DNA of 64,000 bases from Pseudomonas sp. REP124 (GCF_020164475.1 NZ_JAIQWX010000004.1:48579-112578), one strand, 5' to 3'; shown: positions 15,041 to 24,660, counted from the first letter of the stretch. The notes: a model not told the origin generated them from the letters alone. A program made the numbers and translations.

Positions 15041-16624
15041 TCACTCCGGCAGCCCCGCCAGGCGCAGGCCTTCGGTGAACCGTTCGAGGTCTTCCGGGCG
15101 CTTGATTGGCAGCCAATCCTTGAGCCTGGAGAGCCTCAATCCGGGATCCAGTTCATGCAGGCGCTCCATTGCCTGTGCCGCCTGGTCCATGTGTCCGCTC
15201 AGGGCATGGCAGGCGGTCACCAGGGCTGCGGCGGGCAACAGGGTCGGGAGGTTTCTCAGGGCTTTTTCCGCCCATTCCGTGGCGCATTCATAACGCCCGG
15301 CGAAGAAGTGCGAGAGGGCCATGCCCACCTGCATTCTGAACATCTCCGGGTCCACGGGGCTCAGGCGTGCGGCGTGGGTCAGGTCCTTGATGGCCGATTC
15401 GCTGTCGCCGCGCAGCGTGCGCAGAATGCCGCCGAGAAACCATGCCGACGCCAGATTGGGCGTGAGCAACCGGGCGCGGTCGAGCAGGGCGATGCCGCCA
15501 TCCAGATCGCCGGTCAGATGGGCCAGCGCATGCCCGGCACGGGTCAGCGCAACCGGATCGTCGCGACCCATTTCCACCGCCAGCCGTGCCAGTCGCACGC
15601 CCTCGGTGACCTCGCGGTCGCGGTCGGTCATCCAGCCATTCAACTTGCGCCAGAAATGGCACCAGGCGGCCATGCCGTAAGCCGAGGCGAACTCCGGATC
15701 CAGTTCGATAGCCTTGTAGAACATCGGCAGCGCCTGCTCCAGCGCCTCCCGGCTGCCGACATGCAATCTGGCCATACCGCGCAGGTAGTAATCGTAAGCG
15801 TCCAGGCTCTCGGTCGGCTTATGCTTGGCGCGCTCCATTTCCGCCCGTTCGAGCTGGGGCGCGATGGCGCCGACCACGCTTTCGGCGATCTGGTCCTGCA
15901 ACTCGAAAATGTCATCGAGCAGTCCCTCGAAGCGTTCGGCCCAAATGTGCGTGCCGCTCCTGGCATCGATCAGTTGCCCGGTGATGCGCACTTTGTTCCC
16001 GCTTTTGCGCACGCTGCCTTCCAGCACATAGCGCACGCCGAGTTCCTGGCCAACGCCTTTGACATCGATCGAACGATCCTTGTAGGTGAAGCTGGAATTG
16101 CGCGCGATGACGAACAGCCAGCGGATGCGCGAGAGGGCGGCGATGATGTCTTCCACCATGCCGTCGGCGAAATACTCCTGCTCCGGATCGCCACTCAAAT
16201 TGTGGAACGGCAGGACGGTGATTGAGGGTTTGTCTGGAAGGACCAGCGCAGGTGCCGCTGGGTCGAACGGCGCGGGCTCTTCAACGTCCGGCACCTCGCT
16301 CAAGGGCTCCGATTCATCCGCCTTGAGCTGGCCAACGAAGCGATAGCCCTTGCGCGCCACCGTGCGCACCAGGCGCTGTTCCTCACCCGTATCGCCGATG
16401 GCCTTGCGCACCGCGTTGATGTGGCTGGTGATGGTCGATTCCGAAACGATGCGCCCGGCCCACACCGCCTTGAGCAGGTCGTCCTTGCTGACCACACGCT
16501 CGTGGTTGCTGACCAGCAGCGACAACAGATCGAAGACCTGGGGCCCGACGGTCACGACCTGGCCGCGCTGGGTCAGCTCCCGGCGCTCCTGATCGAGTAC
16601 GAAATCTTCAAACACGAATGGCAA
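15041..16624 (-). CDS. CadC-like winged-helix regulator fused to TolB-like and TPR regions
   Basis: A 527-residue protein. Residues about 5-100 form an OmpR/PhoB-type winged helix (FDLLSLLVSNHERVVSKDDLLKAVW, then TITSHINAVRKAIGDTG and VARKGYRFV) as in CadC. An acidic, Pro-rich linker follows, then a TolB-like stretch (ITVLPFHNLSGDPEQEYFADGMVEDIIAALSR, RYVLEGSVRKSGNKVRITGQLIDARSGTHIW), and TPR-like helices to the end. No transmembrane helix is evident, unlike CadC. Such proteins are sometimes called adenylate-cyclase-like or invasion-regulator-like. It is divergent from the reductase-EmrAB operon and is its likely regulator. The start is TTG at 16624; a GTG three codons later is an alternative. 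Confidence 0.82.
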   Translation of the reverse strand: MPFVFEDFVLDQERRELTQRGQVVTVGPQVFDLLSLLVSNHERVVSKDDLLKAVWAGRIVSESTITSHINAVRKAIGDTGEEQRLVRTVARKGYRFVGQLKADESEPLSEVPDVEEPAPFDPAAPALVLPDKPSITVLPFHNLSGDPEQEYFADGMVEDIIAALSRIRWLFVIARNSSFTYKDRSIDVKGVGQELGVRYVLEGSVRKSGNKVRITGQLIDARSGTHIWAERFEGLLDDIFELQDQIAESVVGAIAPQLERAEMERAKHKPTESLDAYDYYLRGMARLHVGSREALEQALPMFYKAIELDPEFASAYGMAAWCHFWRKLNGWMTDRDREVTEGVRLARLAVEMGRDDPVALTRAGHALAHLTGDLDGGIALLDRARLLTPNLASAWFLGGILRTLRGDSESAIKDLTHAARLSPVDPEMFRMQVGMALSHFFAGRYECATEWAEKALRNLPTLLPAAALVTACHALSGHMDQAAQAMERLHELDPGLRLSRLKDWLPIKRPEDLERFTEGLRLAGLPE

Positions 16625-16835
16625 AGTCAGAATCCCCTGTGCGGATGCCCTCGACTCCGTGTCCGAGCTGGCGTAAGTGCATGCTGTCGATCATACGGCA
16701 GGCAGGCGTTGGACGAAAATCCAAGACTCTTCAAAGGGAAACTCAAGGCCCCCGCAAGGACTTGCCCAAGGCGCTGGAGCAATCTGCACCTGTCCCGACG
16801 GCAAATGATGACCGTCGACCCCTTGGAGAGCAGCC

Positions 16836-17597
16836 ATGAAGATCGTCGTCATCGGAGGCACCGGCCTCATCGGATCCAAACTCGTGAAAAACCTGCGTGA
16901 GCGCGGTCACGAAGCGCTCGCCGCGTCGCCCAGAACCGGCGTCAACAGCGTTACCGGCGAAGGTCTGGCCGAGGCACTGGTGGGCGCGGAGGTCGTGGTC
17001 GACGTATCCAATGCGCCGGTTTGGGAAGATCAGGCGGTGCTCGAATTCTTCCAGGACTCGACACGCAACCTGCTGGCTGCCGAAGCGGTCGCAGGCGTTC
17101 GCCATCACGTCGCGCTGTCGGTGGTCGGCACCGAACGCCTGCCCGAGAGCGGCTACTTCCGGGCCAAGGTCGCCCAGGAGCAGATGATCGAAGCCTCGGC
17201 CGTGCCCTACACGGTGCTTCGGGCCACGCAGTTCTTCGAATTTGTCGGCGGCATCGCGCAGTCGTCCACGGTCGGCGAGCAGATCTTCCTGTCGCCGGCA
17301 CTGATCCAGCCGATGGCCTCGGACGATGTGGCGCAGGCGCTGACGGACATCACCTTGCAACCGCCGGTCAACGGCACTGTGGAAATCGCCGGCCCCGAGG
17401 CGATGCCGCTCGATGAGCTGATCCGCCGCTTCCTGCGCATCACCCGGGACGAACGCAAAGTGGTGCCGGACGTTCATGCACGCTACTTCGGTGCGTTGCT
17501 TGACGATCAATCGCTGACACCGGGCCGGGACCCGCTTTTGGGATCCATTCATTTCGAGGATTGGCTCGGTCGGTCGATGGCTCAGGCCGGGCATTGA
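16836..17597 (+). CDS. NmrA-like atypical SDR, NAD(P)-binding
   Basis: A 253-residue Rossmann protein starting KIVVIGGTGLIGSKLVKNL with the GxxGxxG motif of atypical (NmrA/SDR_a5) reductases. A canonical Tyr-x3-Lys is absent: the position is occupied by YFRAKVAQEQ, where Tyr and Lys are spaced YFRAK. ALSVVGTERLPESGYFRAK and VLRATQFFEF resemble family members annotated as NAD(P)H-dependent reductases or ladderlectin-like NmrA proteins. Substrate unknown. RBS GGAG is 8 bases upstream. The EmrA-like gene begins 14 bases after the stop, so the three genes form an operon. Confidence 0.85.
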   Translation: MKIVVIGGTGLIGSKLVKNLRERGHEALAASPRTGVNSVTGEGLAEALVGAEVVVDVSNAPVWEDQAVLEFFQDSTRNLLAAEAVAGVRHHVALSVVGTERLPESGYFRAKVAQEQMIEASAVPYTVLRATQFFEFVGGIAQSSTVGEQIFLSPALIQPMASDDVAQALTDITLQPPVNGTVEIAGPEAMPLDELIRRFLRITRDERKVVPDVHARYFGALLDDQSLTPGRDPLLGSIHFEDWLGRSMAQAGH

Positions 17598-17611
17598 GAG
17601 GGTGACCCAAC

Positions 17612-18709
17612 ATGAACAGCCTCCAGGACAAGACTGCCATGGCCCCCGGTGCCGGCAGCGAGACCGCCACGGTCAGCGCGCGGCCCGGCAAAAGCAAAAA
17701 AATCGGCGTGTTGCTGTGCATCGGTGCCGTGGTGGCCGCGGCGGCGTGGGGCAGCATGGCGTTCTACAGCGGCGTGACATCCACCGACAACGCCTACGTT
17801 CGGGGCGATGTCACCTCGCTGGCCGCCAAAGTCGCAGGTTATGTCACGGCGCTTGAGGTCGAGGACAACCAGACCGTGCGCGCCGGCGACGTCTTGTTTC
17901 GCATCGACGACCGCGACTATCGCGCGCGGCTCGCCCAGGCTGCCGCCAATGTCAGTGCCGCCCAGGCGCGCCTGACCCACGTCGATGCGCAGATCCAGTT
18001 GCAGCGTGCGCTGATCCGCCAGGCCGAAGCCCAGCGCCGCTCGGCCAACGCCGACATGAACATGGCCAACAAGACCCACGAGCGCAGCCGCAAGCTGATC
18101 GTCAGCAACGCGGTCAGCCAAGCCCTGGTGGATGAAACCGGCACCGCGCGTTCGCGGGCCGAAGCCTCGGTGTCGGCGGCCTCGGCAACGGTCGAGGCGC
18201 AGCAACAACAGATCGGCGTGCTGGTGGCCGAGCGCGAGGCCGCAGTGGCGGCGGTGACCCAGGCAGAAGCCGCCCGTGATCTGGCCCGGATCGATCTTGA
18301 TCACACCGTGGTGCGCGCGCCGGTGGATGGCGTGGTCGGCAACCGGCAGATCCGGCTTGGGCGGTACGTGACGCCCGGGGGTTCCCTGCTTGATATCGTG
18401 CCGGTCGACAACGTGTGGATCGTTGCCAACTTCAAGGAAACCCAGCTCGAAGGCATCCGCCCCGGCCAGCGAGTGAAGGTCAGGGTCGACGGTTATCCCG
18501 ACACGGCTCTTGAGGGTGTGGTCGACAGCTTCGCGCCGGGCAGCGGCTCTGCTTTCAGCCTGTTGCCGGCCGATAACGCCACCGGCAACTTCGTGCGGGT
18601 GGTGCAGCGCGTGCCGGTGAAGATTCGCCTGGCCAACAACCCGCTGCCCGGGCGCATCGTACCGGGGCTGTCGGCTCGGGTCGATGTGGCGCATGGGGAC
18701 GAGTCATGA
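17612..18709 (+). CDS. HlyD/EmrA-type membrane fusion protein
   Basis: A 365-residue periplasmic adaptor. A single N-terminal transmembrane helix (IGVLLCIGAVVAAAAWGSMA) is followed by TDNAYVRGDVTSLAAKVAG, which is the EmrA signature; a long Ala/Gln-rich coiled-coil hairpin (about 100-220) and a lipoyl/beta-barrel return (TVVRAPVDGVVGNRQIRLGRYV). It would link an inner-membrane DHA2 pump to an outer-membrane channel; no TolC-like gene is visible nearby. It overlaps the transporter gene by ATGA, so translation is coupled. Confidence 0.92.
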   Translation: MNSLQDKTAMAPGAGSETATVSARPGKSKKIGVLLCIGAVVAAAAWGSMAFYSGVTSTDNAYVRGDVTSLAAKVAGYVTALEVEDNQTVRAGDVLFRIDDRDYRARLAQAAANVSAAQARLTHVDAQIQLQRALIRQAEAQRRSANADMNMANKTHERSRKLIVSNAVSQALVDETGTARSRAEASVSAASATVEAQQQQIGVLVAEREAAVAAVTQAEAARDLARIDLDHTVVRAPVDGVVGNRQIRLGRYVTPGGSLLDIVPVDNVWIVANFKETQLEGIRPGQRVKVRVDGYPDTALEGVVDSFAPGSGSAFSLLPADNATGNFVRVVQRVPVKIRLANNPLPGRIVPGLSARVDVAHGDES

Positions 18710-20265
18710 ACACCGCAGCCGCCAGTCTGCAAAGTCGTACGACGGGCTTGTTGCTCATGACCGGAATCATCCTGGCCGCGCTGACGGAAGCCATCGCCAG
18801 CACGGTGCTGACCATCGGCCGCAGTGACATCCTCGGCGATACCTACGCCACACCGGATGAGTTCGCTTGGCTGGATGTCGGCTACACCGCGTGCAAGTTG
18901 ATCGGCTTCATGACTGCCGCGTGGCTGCTGCAGCGTTTCGATCCACGTCGGGTAGTGATCGGCGCGGTGCTGGTGATGGGACTGGCCTGCGGGATCGCCG
19001 CCGTCACCGCGCGGTTGGACCTGTTGATTCTGCTTCGCAGTCTCCAGGGCCTGGCCGGCGGCACCGTGCTGGTGGCGGGGCAGACACTGGTCTTTTTCGC
19101 CTTTTCCAGCGCCCGCCAGCCGATCCTCCAGGCGCTGTTCGCCATGGGGGCGGTGGTCGCCCCCGCGACCTTTGCCCCGGCGCTGCAAGGCTGGCTGATC
19201 GACGGCCAGGACTGGACGTGGATCTTCTTCAGTGTGGTGCCGCTGAGTCTGGCGGCGAGCGGGCTGTTGCTGATGGTGGACAGCCCGGCGCCTGCCGGCA
19301 CCGGACAGCGGCGGTTCGACGGGATCGGCTTGTTGTTGATGTCGACCAGTCTGTTCTGCTTCACCTACGTGCTCAGCCAGGGCGAACGCTGGGACTGGTT
19401 CGAGGAGCCGCGCATTGTCTGGTTGAGCCTGATCGGCGGCGTCACGCTGCTGGTCTTCCTCGTGCAACAGAGACGGGGCCGGGGCTGGCTCGACTATGGT
19501 CTGTTCCAGTCCAGCGATTTCTTCTTCGCTTTCATCGTCAGTTTTGTCGCCGGTGCCGCGTTGTTCGGCAGTGCATTCCTGATTCCGGCATTCGCCCTGT
19601 CGGTGCTGGGGTTCACGCCCACCGAAGCCGGTTTGTTGCTGCTGCCCAGTGGCGGGTTGTTCGTCGTGGCGCTGCTGATCGCGGCGTTTCTGTTCCAGGG
19701 GCGCGGTGTTGCGCCTTTCGCCACCGTGCCCTTTGGCATCCTGATGATCATGGTTGCGATGTGGATGCTGTCGGGCTCGACCAGCGAAAGCGGTGCGGAC
19801 GACATGATGGCTGCGGTGCTCCTGCGTGGGCTGGGGCTGGGTTTCCTGTTTCTGTCGATCACCCTGATTGCCTTTGGCGGACTCGGGATCCGTGAGCTGG
19901 CGGGCGGGATCGGCCTGTTCAGCACCGGGCGTCAGGTGGGGGGATTGCTCGGGGTGGCGGGTTTGCAGACGCTGATCGAGCACAAGGTGGCTGACAGTGT
20001 TTCAGTCCTCGGCGCCAGTGTTACACCCGGCGCTGCGGCGGTGATCGAGCGGTTGACCTCCACGGCGGGCATGTTGATGAGCAAAGGGATGGACGCGGTG
20101 GCTGCAGGGCGGGCAGCAACGAATCTGCTTGGGCGGGCGGTGTCTGGGCAGGCGACGGTGATCGCCTTTGACAGCGCCTTCCTCGCCGTGACCCTGTTGT
20201 TCGCGGTGGCCGCGCCGATGTTGGTGGCCATCAAGATCGGCTTTGCGCGACGCGCGAAAGTGTAG
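18706..20265 (+). CDS. DHA2-family MFS efflux transporter (EmrB-like)
   Basis: A 519-residue protein with about 14 membrane segments, as in the drug:H+ antiporter-2 family. TPDEFAWLDVGYTACKLIGF corresponds to the first helices and loop, FDPRRVVIGAVLVMGLACGIAA to motif A region and GTVLVAGQTLVFFAF to the antiporter motif C area. It pairs with the EmrA-like protein encoded immediately upstream through a 4-bp overlap. Together they would export hydrophobic compounds. The substrate is unknown; the coupled NmrA-like reductase suggests a stress or detoxification operon. Confidence 0.92.
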   Translation: MNTAAASLQSRTTGLLLMTGIILAALTEAIASTVLTIGRSDILGDTYATPDEFAWLDVGYTACKLIGFMTAAWLLQRFDPRRVVIGAVLVMGLACGIAAVTARLDLLILLRSLQGLAGGTVLVAGQTLVFFAFSSARQPILQALFAMGAVVAPATFAPALQGWLIDGQDWTWIFFSVVPLSLAASGLLLMVDSPAPAGTGQRRFDGIGLLLMSTSLFCFTYVLSQGERWDWFEEPRIVWLSLIGGVTLLVFLVQQRRGRGWLDYGLFQSSDFFFAFIVSFVAGAALFGSAFLIPAFALSVLGFTPTEAGLLLLPSGGLFVVALLIAAFLFQGRGVAPFATVPFGILMIMVAMWMLSGSTSESGADDMMAAVLLRGLGLGFLFLSITLIAFGGLGIRELAGGIGLFSTGRQVGGLLGVAGLQTLIEHKVADSVSVLGASVTPGAAAVIERLTSTAGMLMSKGMDAVAAGRAATNLLGRAVSGQATVIAFDSAFLAVTLLFAVAAPMLVAIKIGFARRAKV

Positions 20266-20325
20266 GCGCCGTCCCCAGGAAAAACTGTGGTTCCGGTGTT
20301 CATCGCGAGCAAGCCGGGGCATGTA

Positions 20326-21255
20326 TTACTTCTGCGCAAACCGCGCCGCACTGCCGCTGGCGCGGAATTCCTCGACGATGTAATCCACGAACACCCGCAC
20401 CTTGGCCGGCAGCAGTTTGCGGCTGGTGTAGTAGATCGACAGTGGCGAGGCCTCGGCGTACCACTGGGGCAGCACGCGAACCAGTTCGCCGCGTTCCAGG
20501 AACGGCAAGGCGTGGGGCATCGGCAGCAGGGCGATGCCCATGCCGGTGGACGCCGCGCGAGCTATGGCTTCCGGGTCGTTCAAGACCATCACCGGACGCA
20601 CGCTGGCCACCACTTCTTCACCGGCGTCGTTCTTCAACTTCCAGGGCGCCAGCCGACCGTTGCTCAGCATTCGGCGCAGCAATCCGCGATGTCGGGTCAG
20701 ATCCAATGGATGCGTGGGCGCTGGATGCTCTTTCAGATAGGCAGCAGAGGCCACCAGCACGATTCTCAGGTGCGCCAGTTCGCGAGCTATCAGTGCATCC
20801 GTCAGTTCCAGGCCGCCGCCGATGGCAACGTCGAAACCATCGTTGATCAGGTCGACCTGACGGTTATCGAAATGCAGGTCCGGCACCACGTCCGGATAGC
20901 GGCGCACGAACTCGTCCATTAACGGCACGAAGTATTCGCGGCCCACGGTGTAGGCCATCGAGACCTTCAGGGTGCCCGCAGGCTTGCCCGCACCTTGGCG
21001 CAGATCGGTCAGGGCATCGCCGATCTCGGTCCAGGGCAGGCGCACCTGGCCATACAAGCGCTCACCTTCGGACGTCAGCGCCAGGCTGCGGGTACTGCGC
21101 TGAAACAACCGCACCCCCAACCGCGCTTCCAACTGGCCCACGCTCTTGCTGACCGCTGCCGGCGTGAGCCCCATGCGACGGGCCGCCGCGGAGAAGCTAC
21201 CCTCATCGGCGGCGCAGATGAAGGCATCGAGATAGCTGCTCAGTTCGGTTGTCAT
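20326..21255 (-). CDS. LysR-family transcriptional regulator
   Basis: A 309-residue complete LysR protein of the CrgA-like group: SSYLDAFICAADEGSFSAAARRMGLTPAAVSKSVGQLEARLGV is the HTH, followed by GTLKVSMAYTVGREYFVPL and the SNGR...LLPMPHALPF effector domain. It is transcribed away from an SDR gene across 129 bp, the usual place for a LysR regulator to control its neighbour. No strong RBS is seen before the ATG at 21255. A partial REP half-unit (ATCGCGAGCAAGCC) lies just past its stop. Confidence 0.92.
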   Translation of the reverse strand: MTTELSSYLDAFICAADEGSFSAAARRMGLTPAAVSKSVGQLEARLGVRLFQRSTRSLALTSEGERLYGQVRLPWTEIGDALTDLRQGAGKPAGTLKVSMAYTVGREYFVPLMDEFVRRYPDVVPDLHFDNRQVDLINDGFDVAIGGGLELTDALIARELAHLRIVLVASAAYLKEHPAPTHPLDLTRHRGLLRRMLSNGRLAPWKLKNDAGEEVVASVRPVMVLNDPEAIARAASTGMGIALLPMPHALPFLERGELVRVLPQWYAEASPLSIYYTSRKLLPAKVRVFVDYIVEEFRASGSAARFAQK

Positions 21256-21384
21256 GGTTGCGTCTTATGCCGTTGGTTGAAACTGATTGTGCATTTTAAC
21301 GACTACCGAGAACAAGTCACCAAGGCCATGATGTGTTCACCAACCCGCTACAACCCAACCCAAACAGACCCAGAGGACAACATC

Positions 21385-22128
21385 ATGACTGCTCAACTCA
21401 ACGGTAAAGTCGCTTTCATCAATGGTGGTTCCCGCGGTATCGGCGCCGCCACCGCACGCCGCCTGGCTCGTGACGGCGCAACCGTCGCCATCGGTTACCT
21501 GTCCTCGGCCATCGCCGCCGAAGCCCTGGTCGAAGAAATCAAGGCCAGCGGTGGCGAGGCCTTCGCCATCAAAGCCGACGCCTCCGACCCCGTCGGCCTG
21601 ACCAAAGCCATCGACAGCGTCGCCGAACGTTTCGGCCGCCTGGACATCCTGGTCAACAACGCAGGCGTGCTGCTGACCGGCCTGCTGGAAGACTTCTCCC
21701 TGGAAGACTTCGACCGCACCATCGCCGTGAACGTCCGCGCCGTGTTCGTCGCCTCCAAGGCTGCGGCCAAACACATGAAAGAGGGCGGCCGGATCATCAA
21801 CATCGGCAGCACCAACGGTCAACGCATGCCGTTCGCCGGCGGCGCGGTCTACGCAATGAGCAAATCGGCGCTGATCGGCCTGGTCAAAGGCCTGGCCCGC
21901 GACCTGGGACCACGGGGCATCACGATCAACAACGTGGCACCCGGCCCGGTCGACACCGACATGAACCCGGAAAACAGTGAATTCGGCGCCGGCATGCATG
22001 ACCTGATGGCGATCCGTCGCCACGGCAAGGCTGATGAAATCGCCGGGATGGTGTCTTACCTGGCGAGTCCTGAGGCGGCGTTCGTCACCGGTGCGGATCT
22101 GCTGATCGATGGTGGCTTCGCAGCCTGA
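21385..22128 (+). CDS. SDR-family oxidoreductase (classical)
   Basis: A 247-residue classical short-chain dehydrogenase. NGGSRGIGAATARRLARDGA is the cofactor-binding TGxxxGxG-type motif, NNAG at about residue 90, catalytic Ser in INIGSTNG, and the YAMSK Tyr/Lys pair; the C-terminus ends with VTGADLLIDGGFAA. It is similar to FabG-like 3-oxoacyl reductases and sugar dehydrogenases, but no specific substrate can be named. It is probably controlled by the divergent LysR protein. The start at 21385 has AGAGGA upstream; a longer frame reading back to 20995 overlaps the LysR gene and is rejected. Confidence 0.92.
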   Translation: MTAQLNGKVAFINGGSRGIGAATARRLARDGATVAIGYLSSAIAAEALVEEIKASGGEAFAIKADASDPVGLTKAIDSVAERFGRLDILVNNAGVLLTGLLEDFSLEDFDRTIAVNVRAVFVASKAAAKHMKEGGRIINIGSTNGQRMPFAGGAVYAMSKSALIGLVKGLARDLGPRGITINNVAPGPVDTDMNPENSEFGAGMHDLMAIRRHGKADEIAGMVSYLASPEAAFVTGADLLIDGGFAA

Positions 22129-22145
22129 TGTGAAAAACCTCCAAC

Positions 22146-22247
22146 TGTAGGAGCGAGCATGCTCGCGATGGTGGCTCAGACACCGCTGGCTTCCAGACAG
22201 CCCGCGTTATCGTTGACCTCCATCGCGAGCATGCTCGCTCCTACAGT
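22146..22247. repeat. REP pair in inverted orientation
   Basis: CTGTAGGAGCGAGCATGCTCG and inverted CGAGCATGCTCGCTCCTACAG surround about 60 bases between the convergent SDR and DUF2252 genes. Confidence 0.9.
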
Positions 22248-22255
22248 TTCTGTGT

Positions 22256-23659
22256 TTATTCTTCTTCGTAAATCACATTCACCTTTCCCGCACGCGCCGC
22301 CTTCAGCAACGTTGCATGATCACGCTCCGTCTGGTCGGCATAGAGCAGCGAAAAATCCCCCATCGCTTCATCGAACACTTCGTTTTTCCCCAGATACCCC
22401 GAGATGGTCGCCGAGTCGCCGGATTTGGCGTGGGCGCGGGCCAGAGTCAGGCTGCAGAACTCCGCGTAGCGCTCCAGTTGGGTCGCGTTGATGTTCTCCA
22501 GCGGCACCGACATCTTCATGTCCCGCAGCTGGCGCACGAAGAAGTCATAACCTTCGGGGCCACGTACCCAGCCGAGGAAAATGTCGCTGGAGGACTGCAT
22601 CAGCCGTTGCCCGATCACCACCCGCTGACCTTGATTGTCGTACTGGCTCTTGCCCGCGTAGGGCTCCAGCACCGAGCGGCACGACTCCTTGAACTGCAGG
22701 ATCAGCGGATGGTTTTCCTCCGAGAACAGCAGGGCGATGTAGCAGCGCGTACCGACGCTGCCGATGCCGACCACCTTGAGCGCGGCGTCCACCAGGCGAT
22801 AGCGGTCGAGCAACACCCGGCGCTCGTCGGACAGGCTCTCGCGGTAGGCCGCAAGACCGCTGTGAACGCGCTCGATGAATTGTGGATCCGCGACATGCTG
22901 AATCACCGGCGGCTGATCGACGATGCGTGGATGCCCCGCGACCTGTCCGGCAATCTTCGGAAAGACGCTTTCCATCACCCGCTCACGGGCGCGGGCGAAC
23001 AGTTGCTGGCGAAACTTGAGGGCCTTGGCGTCAGGTGCCAGTTCCAGCAGTTCATCGGCGTCCAGGCGCGAGTACCAGACTTCCAGCGGTTTCATCTTGG
23101 AAAAGCGCCGCAGATGCTCACGGTAGGACCGGGCACAGGCCACCGCGATTTTGCGCGCCCGGGCGTCATTCGCACCGCCGTCGCGCGCCGCCACGGCAAA
23201 GCTCGCGACCAGTCGCTTGATGTCCCATTCCCAGGGCGCCGGCAGGGTTTCGTCGAAGTCGTTGAGATCGAACACCAGGTTGCGTTCGGGGGTGGCGAAC
23301 AGGCCGAAGTTGAGCAGGTGACAGTCACCGCAGGCCTGTACGTTCACACCGATGTTCGCCCCCATTGCCAGGTCGTGGGCCATCAAGGCGGCGGATCCGC
23401 GCAAAAAGGTGAAGGGCGTTCGCAACATGCGCCCGTAGCGGATCGGCACCAACTCTTTAAGGCGGTCGCGGTTGGATTTTTCCAGAATCGCGATCACATC
23501 CCGCTGTCGCCCCGGCGACTTCCACTTTGCGTGCTCCTCGCGTGGGAACTGCTCACGCAATCGCTTGCCGTCGGCCATGCGTTCCTCGCGGGAACGGAAG
23601 ATCGGGTTCGATTTGTTCTTGCTCGCGGACTCGCGGGAAGTTTTCCTTTTTGATGCCAT
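22256..23659 (-). CDS. DUF2252 protein (kinase-like fold, function unknown)
   Basis: A 467-residue DUF2252 protein. A basic, Ser-rich N-terminus (MASKRKTSRESASKNKS) is followed by RYGRMLRTPFTFLRGSAALMAHDLA, then GDCHLLNFGLFATPERNLVFDLNDFDET, which resembles the HxDxxxxN/D-type catalytic loops of aminoglycoside-phosphotransferase-like kinases (CHLLNFG and FDLNDFDE). Family members have no established role. No operon partners: REP palindromes lie on both sides. Confidence 0.88.
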   Translation of the reverse strand: MASKRKTSRESASKNKSNPIFRSREERMADGKRLREQFPREEHAKWKSPGRQRDVIAILEKSNRDRLKELVPIRYGRMLRTPFTFLRGSAALMAHDLAMGANIGVNVQACGDCHLLNFGLFATPERNLVFDLNDFDETLPAPWEWDIKRLVASFAVAARDGGANDARARKIAVACARSYREHLRRFSKMKPLEVWYSRLDADELLELAPDAKALKFRQQLFARARERVMESVFPKIAGQVAGHPRIVDQPPVIQHVADPQFIERVHSGLAAYRESLSDERRVLLDRYRLVDAALKVVGIGSVGTRCYIALLFSEENHPLILQFKESCRSVLEPYAGKSQYDNQGQRVVIGQRLMQSSSDIFLGWVRGPEGYDFFVRQLRDMKMSVPLENINATQLERYAEFCSLTLARAHAKSGDSATISGYLGKNEVFDEAMGDFSLLYADQTERDHATLLKAARAGKVNVIYEEE

Positions 23660-23793
23660 GGTGCACTCGTCTCCGATGCGCGGCTTGAGGACAGGGGCAT
23701 GCGACCCCGTCCATTCACGCTAGCTCAAGTCCATCTTTTCACCATGGCTACCGTTTTCGTGGGCATATCCGGCATCTTTGATGACTGACGCAT

Positions 23794-23897
23794 CGCCTTC
23801 GCGAGCAAGCCCGCTCCCACAGTTTGATCTGTGGTGAACACAAATTCGGTCTCTAGCAGAGATCCCCGGTGGGAGCGGGCTTGCTCGCGAAGGCGGT
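23794..23897. repeat. REP pair in inverted orientation
   Basis: CCTTCGCGAGCAAGCCCGCTCCC and inverted GGGAGCGGGCTTGCTCGCGAAGG occupy the middle of the 338-bp gap upstream of the GlcG-like gene. The rest of that gap shows nothing further, apart from the promoter it must contain. Confidence 0.88.
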
Positions 23898-23997
23898 GGT
23901 TCGGCCGACATCTGACTCGCCTGCGGATATCCCGACTAGGATTAACAAACGACCTGCGACACGCCCTGACCATTCATTCAACAGAAGGACGTTCAAT

Positions 23998-24486
23998 ATG
24001 ACTCGTTTATCTCTTGCAGCGCTGCTTGGCAGCCTGACCCTTGCCGGCGCGGCTCATGCGGCGGTGTTGACTGAAAGCAATATCTCGACCGCCGACGCGC
24101 AGAAACTGGTGACTGCTACGCTCGCTGCCTGTCAGGCCAAGGGCTACAACGTGAGCGCCGCGGTGGTGGACCGGGCCGGCGTGCTTAAAGCCCTGGCTCG
24201 CGCCGATAACGCCGGCCCTCATACCATCGAGGCCAGTCGTGCCAAGGCCTTCACCTCGGCATCGGCCAAGACCCCGACCTTGACCATCATGGAGAACGCG
24301 CAGAAGAATCCTGGCGCGGCCAACCTGACCGATATTCCGGGTTATCTGCTGCTGGGCGGCGGTGTTCCGATCAAGGCCGGTGAGACCGTGATCGGCGCCA
24401 TCGGCGTGGCCGGTGCGCCGGGCGGGAATCTGGATGCGCAGTGTGCGGATGAAGTGCTGGCCGCTAACGCAGGGTTGTTCAAGTAA
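23998..24486 (+). CDS. Secreted GlcG/HbpS-family haem-binding-like protein
   Basis: A 162-residue protein with a signal peptide (SLAALLGSLTLAGAAHA) and a GlcG/HbpS/PduO-C-like domain: ISTADAQKLVTATLAACQAKGYNVSAAVVDRAGVLKALARADNAGPHT, SRAKAFTSASAKTPTL, PGYLLLGGGVPIKAGETVIGAIGVAGAPGGNLDAQCADEVL. Homologues bind haem or degrade it weakly; the binding residues cannot be confirmed here. It is convergent with katG, a haem peroxidase, which may be coincidence. The start at 23998 fits the signal peptide; the longer upstream frame is REP-derived. Confidence 0.85.
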   Translation: MTRLSLAALLGSLTLAGAAHAAVLTESNISTADAQKLVTATLAACQAKGYNVSAAVVDRAGVLKALARADNAGPHTIEASRAKAFTSASAKTPTLTIMENAQKNPGAANLTDIPGYLLLGGGVPIKAGETVIGAIGVAGAPGGNLDAQCADEVLAANAGLFK

Positions 24487-24556
24487 GTCGCTGCCGTCTA
24501 TTTGTGGGGGGCTTTGTGGCGAGGGTGTATGCAAAATTTCGACACAACACATAACC

Positions 24557-24660
24557 CCTGTGGGAGCGAGCCTGCTCGCGATGAACGCCAGGACAACGCG
24601 GGCAATCAGACAGCCCGCGTTATCGTTGACCACCATCGCGAGCAGGCTCGCTCCCACAGG
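24557..24660. repeat. REP pair in inverted orientation
   Basis: TGTGGGAGCGAGCCTGCTCG and inverted CGAGCAGGCTCGCTCCCACA lie between the convergent GlcG-like and katG genes. Confidence 0.9.

Noticed and set aside
18493..19983. 496-codon minus-strand frame opposite the EmrAB genes
   Set aside because: Low-complexity Gln/Arg/His-rich shadow of two well-recognised genes.
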